Assembly (NCBI GenBank): GCA_946480815.1
Contig: CAMLLB010000013.1
Coordinates: forward strand, 17,840 to 81,839
Source: an uncultured Flavobacteriales bacterium
GTDB taxonomy: Bacteria; Bacteroidota; Bacteroidia; Flavobacteriales; Crocinitomicaceae
Direction: 5' to 3'
Length of the DNA stretch: 64,000 bases
Below are positions 60,393 to 64,000 of the stretch, piece after piece (position 1 is the stretch's first letter; every line of letters starts with the position of its first letter). The translations under genes and the position numbers were made by a program. The notes under the pieces are model-generated. The model had not been told where the DNA came from, did no database searches, and saw nothing but the letters and a program-made list of their open reading frames with translations.

Positions 60393-60423
60393 AAAGCATT
60401 CAGCGGTAGTTGGATGCTTTTTT
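60391..60423 (+). terminator. Terminator after the MBL-fold gene
   Basis: AAAAAGCAT, a 14-nt loop, ATGCTTTTTT. It copies the layout DR-then-terminator seen at the ssrA end, with different sequence. Confidence 0.75.
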
Positions 60424-60424
60424 G

Positions 60425-60640
60425 CTTTTTGTCCCTCAATACTCACTCTCAAACTCACACTATCCCTGCTTTTTTCTTTTTCAGTGGGATTGTGAGAACC
60501 GAGTGTGGGATTGTGGTTCGAAGATCGATTTGAACTTCCTTTTTTGAAGGAGGGCCGAGGATGGCAAAGCCCAGATCTCCCACAAGCATCAATTTTTACG
60601 TTTTCTGAAATTTATAGTGGTTCGATTCCCTTTGATTCAG
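60425..60640. repeat. Non-coding unit B (cassette-boundary-like)
   Basis: It starts with CTTTTTGTCCCTCAATACTC and ACTCTCAAACTCACAC, then the inverted-repeat arm GGATTGTGAG and GAGTGTGG. GGTTCGAAG follows (60515-60523), then a CTTCC...GGAGGG hairpin, ATCTCCCACAAG (60575-60586) and GGTTCGATTCCC (60619-60630). Its first part is almost identical to the start of unit C, its last part to unit A. It lies between the MBL-fold and aminopeptidase genes. The rest of the gap to 61001 is AT-rich with one gene remnant. Confidence 0.8.
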
Positions 60641-60695
60641 GAAGTTTTAGATTTTATTATTAGTATTTGGCTATAAAACTATTTACTGAATTGCG

Positions 60696-60830
60696 ATGGG
60701 AAACATAAGTGTAATATATCTTCCGCCACAGAACAGGCAGGGCTTTGAAAGTTTATTAAAGGAGTAGTTTTTTCTGCTTCGTAATGTTTATGGTGTCGGA
60801 GGAAATATTTTTGCTACAGAAAAGTCGTAA
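60696..60830 (+). pseudogene. Possible remnant of a small gene with in-frame stop
   Basis: ATG at 60696 opens a frame reading MGNISVIYLPPQNRQGF, then ESLLKE, a TAG at 60765, and continues in frame with FFLLRNVYGVGGNIFATEKS to a TAA at 60828. The protein-like composition on both sides of the stop hints at a decayed end of a gene carried in the region. It may be chance. No homology can be given. Confidence 0.25.
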
Positions 60831-61001
60831 CCTAATAAAAAACCTTGAATCAAGAAACTTTCCTTTATTGTTGTATTTCTTAGGTCATTAAGAAAAATGA
60901 TTTCGATAATATACACTCAAGAATTGAAATATTATTCTTAAATTCAAATCTCTTTATAGAGTACGCAAGGAGGAACACTATTCAGACATTAACTCTACAC
61001 T

Positions 61002-63578
61002 ATGAACAAAAAATCACTATTCAAATGCCTGATTTTATTAATAGTAACTTCAGCATGTAGTCAGAATTCAACGTCGCATAAATCCTTTGATTTGGATAAG
61101 GGAGTATCATGTGAATTAGCATCTCAACGAAAAAAGGTAATCAGTAAAATTAATTATGATCTTCAACTGAACATTTCAAATGGAACAGATTCTATAACTG
61201 CCAATGAAACAATTACGTTTGATTTATCTGATAATTCTGCAGCATTGCCACTCGATTTTAAAGAGGATAAGTCATTATTGAAGTCTGTTGAGATTAATGG
61301 AAATAAAGTTGCCATTGATTTTCAAAATGAGCATTTGGTTCTTGCAAAAAACTATCTTAAGAATGGAAAGAATAAGATTGAAATCAAGTTAATTTGTGGA
61401 GACAAATCGCTTAATAGAAACGAAGAGGTATTGTATTCACTATTTGTTCCGGAAAAGGCACGAACATTTATACCCTGTTTTGATCAGCCTGATCTAAAAG
61501 CAACCTTCTCTCTTCATGCCACAGTACCAAATGATTGGGAAATTGTTACAAACGCCCCATTAATGAAAGAGGATACATTCAATGTAAATCAGAAATATGT
61601 GGATTTTGAAACTTCAGATATGATGAGTACCTATTTATTTTCAGTAGTAGCCGGTAAATTCAAAAAAGAAACAAGAGACATAAATGGTCGCACGTGCAAT
61701 TTGTATTACCGCGAAACGAGCGAAGAAAAAATTCATGAAAGTCTGGACTCCATTTTTGAATTACACAAATTGTCATTGGATTTTATGGAGGATTACACTG
61801 GAATTCCATACCCTTTTAAGAAAATGGATATCGTAGCTATACCTGATTTTACATATGGCGGAATGGAACACGTTGGCGCAATTAATTATCAGTCAAACAT
61901 CTTGTTTCTGGATAAAACAGCAACGCAAAATGAAAAACTGGAGCGTATTAACACCATTGCACATGAAACCGCTCATATGTGGTTTGGCGACCTTGTTACG
62001 ATGAAGTGGTTTGACGATGTTTGGATGAAAGAAGTATTTGCGAATTTTTTAGCTGATAAAGTAGCTAAATCTGCCAGTCCGAAATTGGATGTGCGAATGC
62101 ATTTCCTGCTTTCAAATCATCCTGGAGCTTATTCTATAGACAGAACTGAAGGAGCCAACCCAATCAGGCAAAATCTCGATAATTTGGACGAAGCCGGATC
62201 GCTTTACGGTGAAATAATTTATCAAAAAGCTCCAATTGTAATGGCACAATTAGAGAAATCCTGTGGAAAAGAGAACATGAAGTTTGGATTAAGTCGGTAT
62301 CTCAAAAAATATGCGTTTGGAAATGCCAGTTGGCCAGATTTGATTCAAATCCTGGACGAAATAAGTGACGAAGATCTTGCTGACTGGAATCAACAATGGA
62401 TTAACAGCTCTGGAATTCCTGAGTATGACTATAAGTTACAGATCGGCAAAAACAAGATTGAAAGTTTGCAAATTAACCAGGTAAATCCTGCCAATAGGGT
62501 ATTGAAACAACATTTTTCGATTGCACTAATCTATGAAGACCATTCAGTATCACTTCCCATATACATGAATAAAGCAGAAATAAAGGTAAAAAAAGCAAAG
62601 GGATTAAAAAAACCGTTATTCATTGTATTCAATTCCGAAGGAAGCGGCTACGGAGTATTCCCTTCAAACAACAAATCCTTGAGTAAAATAAACCTGCTAA
62701 GTGCATTAATGAGAGCTTCCGTATACATAAACGCATATGAAAATGTCTTGGAAGGAAAAAATATCAGACCAACAGAATTGATTAACCATTATTTAAACAA
62801 TTTCAGCACTGAAAATGAAGGACAAATTTTGAGTCGAATGGTCAGACAATTCAAAAATGTTTACTGGCAATTTCTCACAACTGCTGAACGATCAAAATTA
62901 AATGAAAAGACAGAAAAACAATTGTTAGATGCAATTAGAACTGCTTTAACTCCTGAAAAAAAGCGCATTCTGTTTTTGACTTACATTTCCATTTCCGAAA
63001 GTGAAATGGCCGAAAAAACTCTCTACGAAATATGGGAAACGAAGAAAAACAATCTCAATGTAGCACTTTCGGATGAAGACTATATTACTTTGGCTGCAGC
63101 ATTAGCAATTAGATTGCCTGAACAATCAACCAATATTCTTGCAACTCAACGAAGCCGAATTAAAGACAACGATCGTAAAGATCGATTTGATTTCGTGCTT
63201 CCGTCTTTATCTGCGAATGACAAAGTGCGTGATCAGTTCTTTTCCTCACTCTCAAAGAAAAAGAACCGGAAGAATGAAGTTGGTGTACTGGAAGCACTCG
63301 GAAACCTCCATCACCCTTTACGCTTAAAAAAATCGGAAAAATACTTACCAAAAACATTGGAGCTACTTGAAGAAATCCAAAAGACAGGAGACATATTTTT
63401 TCCTTTCGATTGGCTGAGCACGACTTTTGGCTATTATCAAAGCGAAAAAGCCGAACGCATAGTTCGTGATTTTCTAAAAGGCAGGCCAAAATACAATACT
63501 CAGCTCAAGGCTAAAATTCTTCAAAGTGTCGACGATTTATTTAGGGCAAGACGAATTTTACATGGTAAAAGAATTTGA
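61002..63578 (+). CDS. M1-family zinc aminopeptidase lipoprotein
   Basis: An 858-aa enzyme removing N-terminal residues from peptides. The lipobox VTSAC (Cys19) anchors it on the cell surface or periplasm. The N-terminal beta-saddle (about 50-250) is followed by the exopeptidase motif GGMEH (286-290) in place of the usual GAMEN and by HETAH (321-325) with E344 as third zinc ligand in WMKEVFAN. A long C-terminal alpha-helical domain (about 530-858) is ERAP1/PepN-like. The gene is AT-rich, flanked by units B and C, and has no visible promoter partner. Likely acquired; the role in peptide scavenging is inference. Confidence 0.92.
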   Translation: MNKKSLFKCLILLIVTSACSQNSTSHKSFDLDKGVSCELASQRKKVISKINYDLQLNISNGTDSITANETITFDLSDNSAALPLDFKEDKSLLKSVEINGNKVAIDFQNEHLVLAKNYLKNGKNKIEIKLICGDKSLNRNEEVLYSLFVPEKARTFIPCFDQPDLKATFSLHATVPNDWEIVTNAPLMKEDTFNVNQKYVDFETSDMMSTYLFSVVAGKFKKETRDINGRTCNLYYRETSEEKIHESLDSIFELHKLSLDFMEDYTGIPYPFKKMDIVAIPDFTYGGMEHVGAINYQSNILFLDKTATQNEKLERINTIAHETAHMWFGDLVTMKWFDDVWMKEVFANFLADKVAKSASPKLDVRMHFLLSNHPGAYSIDRTEGANPIRQNLDNLDEAGSLYGEIIYQKAPIVMAQLEKSCGKENMKFGLSRYLKKYAFGNASWPDLIQILDEISDEDLADWNQQWINSSGIPEYDYKLQIGKNKIESLQINQVNPANRVLKQHFSIALIYEDHSVSLPIYMNKAEIKVKKAKGLKKPLFIVFNSEGSGYGVFPSNNKSLSKINLLSALMRASVYINAYENVLEGKNIRPTELINHYLNNFSTENEGQILSRMVRQFKNVYWQFLTTAERSKLNEKTEKQLLDAIRTALTPEKKRILFLTYISISESEMAEKTLYEIWETKKNNLNVALSDEDYITLAAALAIRLPEQSTNILATQRSRIKDNDRKDRFDFVLPSLSANDKVRDQFFSSLSKKKNRKNEVGVLEALGNLHHPLRLKKSEKYLPKTLELLEEIQKTGDIFFPFDWLSTTFGYYQSEKAERIVRDFLKGRPKYNTQLKAKILQSVDDLFRARRILHGKRI

Positions 63579-63648
63579 TTAAAAAGGAAATCTAGTGATG
63601 GCTTTGTAATTTCTATATTGATTTCCGGTTCCGGTTCCGTTCGCTCTT

Positions 63649-63962
63649 CTTTTTGTCCCTCAATACTCGCTCTCACACTCACACTGAGTTGTGGCTCCTT
63701 CGACTTTTCTGTCTTGTGAGACAGAGCCTCAATCTTCGCAAGCTTTGCTTGCTCTTCTTTTTGCAGTTCGAGTGTGAGAATTGAGTGTGGAACCCAGTTC
63801 GAAGCATCAATAATCGCTGTCAGGTCGTTTCGATAGCTATCGGAATTTCGCCTGTGTTCTTGATAAATCCGACTGAAACGTCGGGACACTCGAACTGACA
63901 GGCAAAAGAATTGAGATAACAGCAAGGTTCGATTCCCTTTTGCTGAAGGTATTGTATTTCAG
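63649..63962. repeat. Non-coding unit C (cassette-boundary-like)
   Basis: It begins CTTTTTGTCCCTCAATACTC then GCTCTCACACTCACACT, nearly as unit B. AGTTCGAAG lies at 63796-63804, the palindrome core GATAGCTATC at 63832, GGTTCGATTCCCTTTTGCT at 63926-63944 (as unit A) and GTATTTCAG at 63954. It follows the aminopeptidase gene. An inverted-repeat pair (ACTCGAACTGACAG / CTGTCAGGT and GAGTGTGAGAATTGAGTGTG arms) makes a branched fold likely. Open frames on the minus strand here are unconvincing. The remaining bases to 64000 show nothing else. Confidence 0.8.
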
Positions 63963-64000
63963 ATTTTACCTTTCTATGGAGATTGATATACTTTTTTTCG

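Noticed and set aside
63521..63925. Minus-strand open frame encoding 134 aa
   Set aside because: It overlaps the end of the aminopeptidase gene and unit C; it is Glu/Lys/Ser-rich without motifs and is generated by the inverted repeats.
58937..63944. tRNA genes at the GGTTCGATTCC motifs
   Set aside because: No acceptor, D or anticodon stems can be drawn around them; only the T-arm-like string is present.
58741..63962. Classical integron with attC sites
   Set aside because: No R-site GTTRRRY pairs in the expected arrangement and no integrase in view; only the modular layout is similar.

Overview
The window looks like the chromosome of a Bacteroidota bacterium, most likely a flavobacterium of the Fluviicola/Crocinitomicaceae kind (lineage is inference). 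Supporting signs are: many promoters matching the Bacteroidota pattern TTG/TTTG - N18-22 - TAnnTTTG with few Shine-Dalgarno sites; a short primary sigma factor without region 1.1; a long (482 aa) GAPDH; DUF6089, DUF4421 and DUF5362 families; TonB receptors with carboxypeptidase-regulatory-like N-domains; and many lipoproteins. Almost everything is single-copy housekeeping or envelope biology. There are no rRNA or tRNA genes, no insertion sequence with a transposase, no prophage and no CRISPR array. One tmRNA gene is present.

Layout. 1-5 kb: pepD (partial), a VF530-type protein, ettA and four small membrane proteins. 5.2-6.5 kb: a lipoprotein and a non-coding tandem repeat array. 6.5-16.5 kb: an SF2 helicase, an outer-membrane beta-barrel receptor, a MarR regulator, then a chain GNAT acetyltransferase - mltG - glycosylasparaginase - GH2 beta-mannosidase. 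16.8-22.4 kb: a hypothetical gene, dapF, htrA, rpoD and gap. 22.5-34.6 kb: a possible metal-uptake operon (His/Cys-rich small protein, TonB receptor, lipoprotein), three lipoproteins, pyrD with HMG-CoA lyase, two tandem DUF6089 proteins, an ECF sigma factor, a di-haem peroxidase and a methyltransferase. 34.7-44.7 kb: oligopeptidase B with DUF4421, a PLP decarboxylase, and the operon amidase - mlaD - Fe-S membrane protein - HAD - CCG protein - small conserved protein. 45-58.1 kb: lptD-like, yqgE, rarA, an acyltransferase, a BNR-repeat protein, thioredoxin, menE, a J-domain protein, smpB, recR, mscL and an RRM protein.

58.3-64 kb is different. ssrA (tmRNA) is followed by an AT-rich segment in which single genes (a ComEC-like metallo-beta-lactamase-fold hydrolase, then an M1 aminopeptidase lipoprotein) alternate with three related non-coding units, A, B and C. 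Each unit carries long inverted repeats, a GTTCGAAG motif and a T-arm-like GGTTCGATTCCC motif. A 15-bp direct repeat of the ssrA 3' end recurs beyond the first gene. This looks like an integration hotspot with a cassette-like array, and it is the most interesting part of the window.

A second theme is regulatory. In five genes the TAnnTTTG box lies only 4-5 nt before the ATG, which predicts leaderless mRNAs. A third is a rich population of small intergenic palindromes and dispersed repeats (TCCG...CGGA palindromes with varying cores, the CTTCGACTnCGCTCAGTCAC family, GTAGG...CCTAC hairpins, and an identical 43-bp element present twice).
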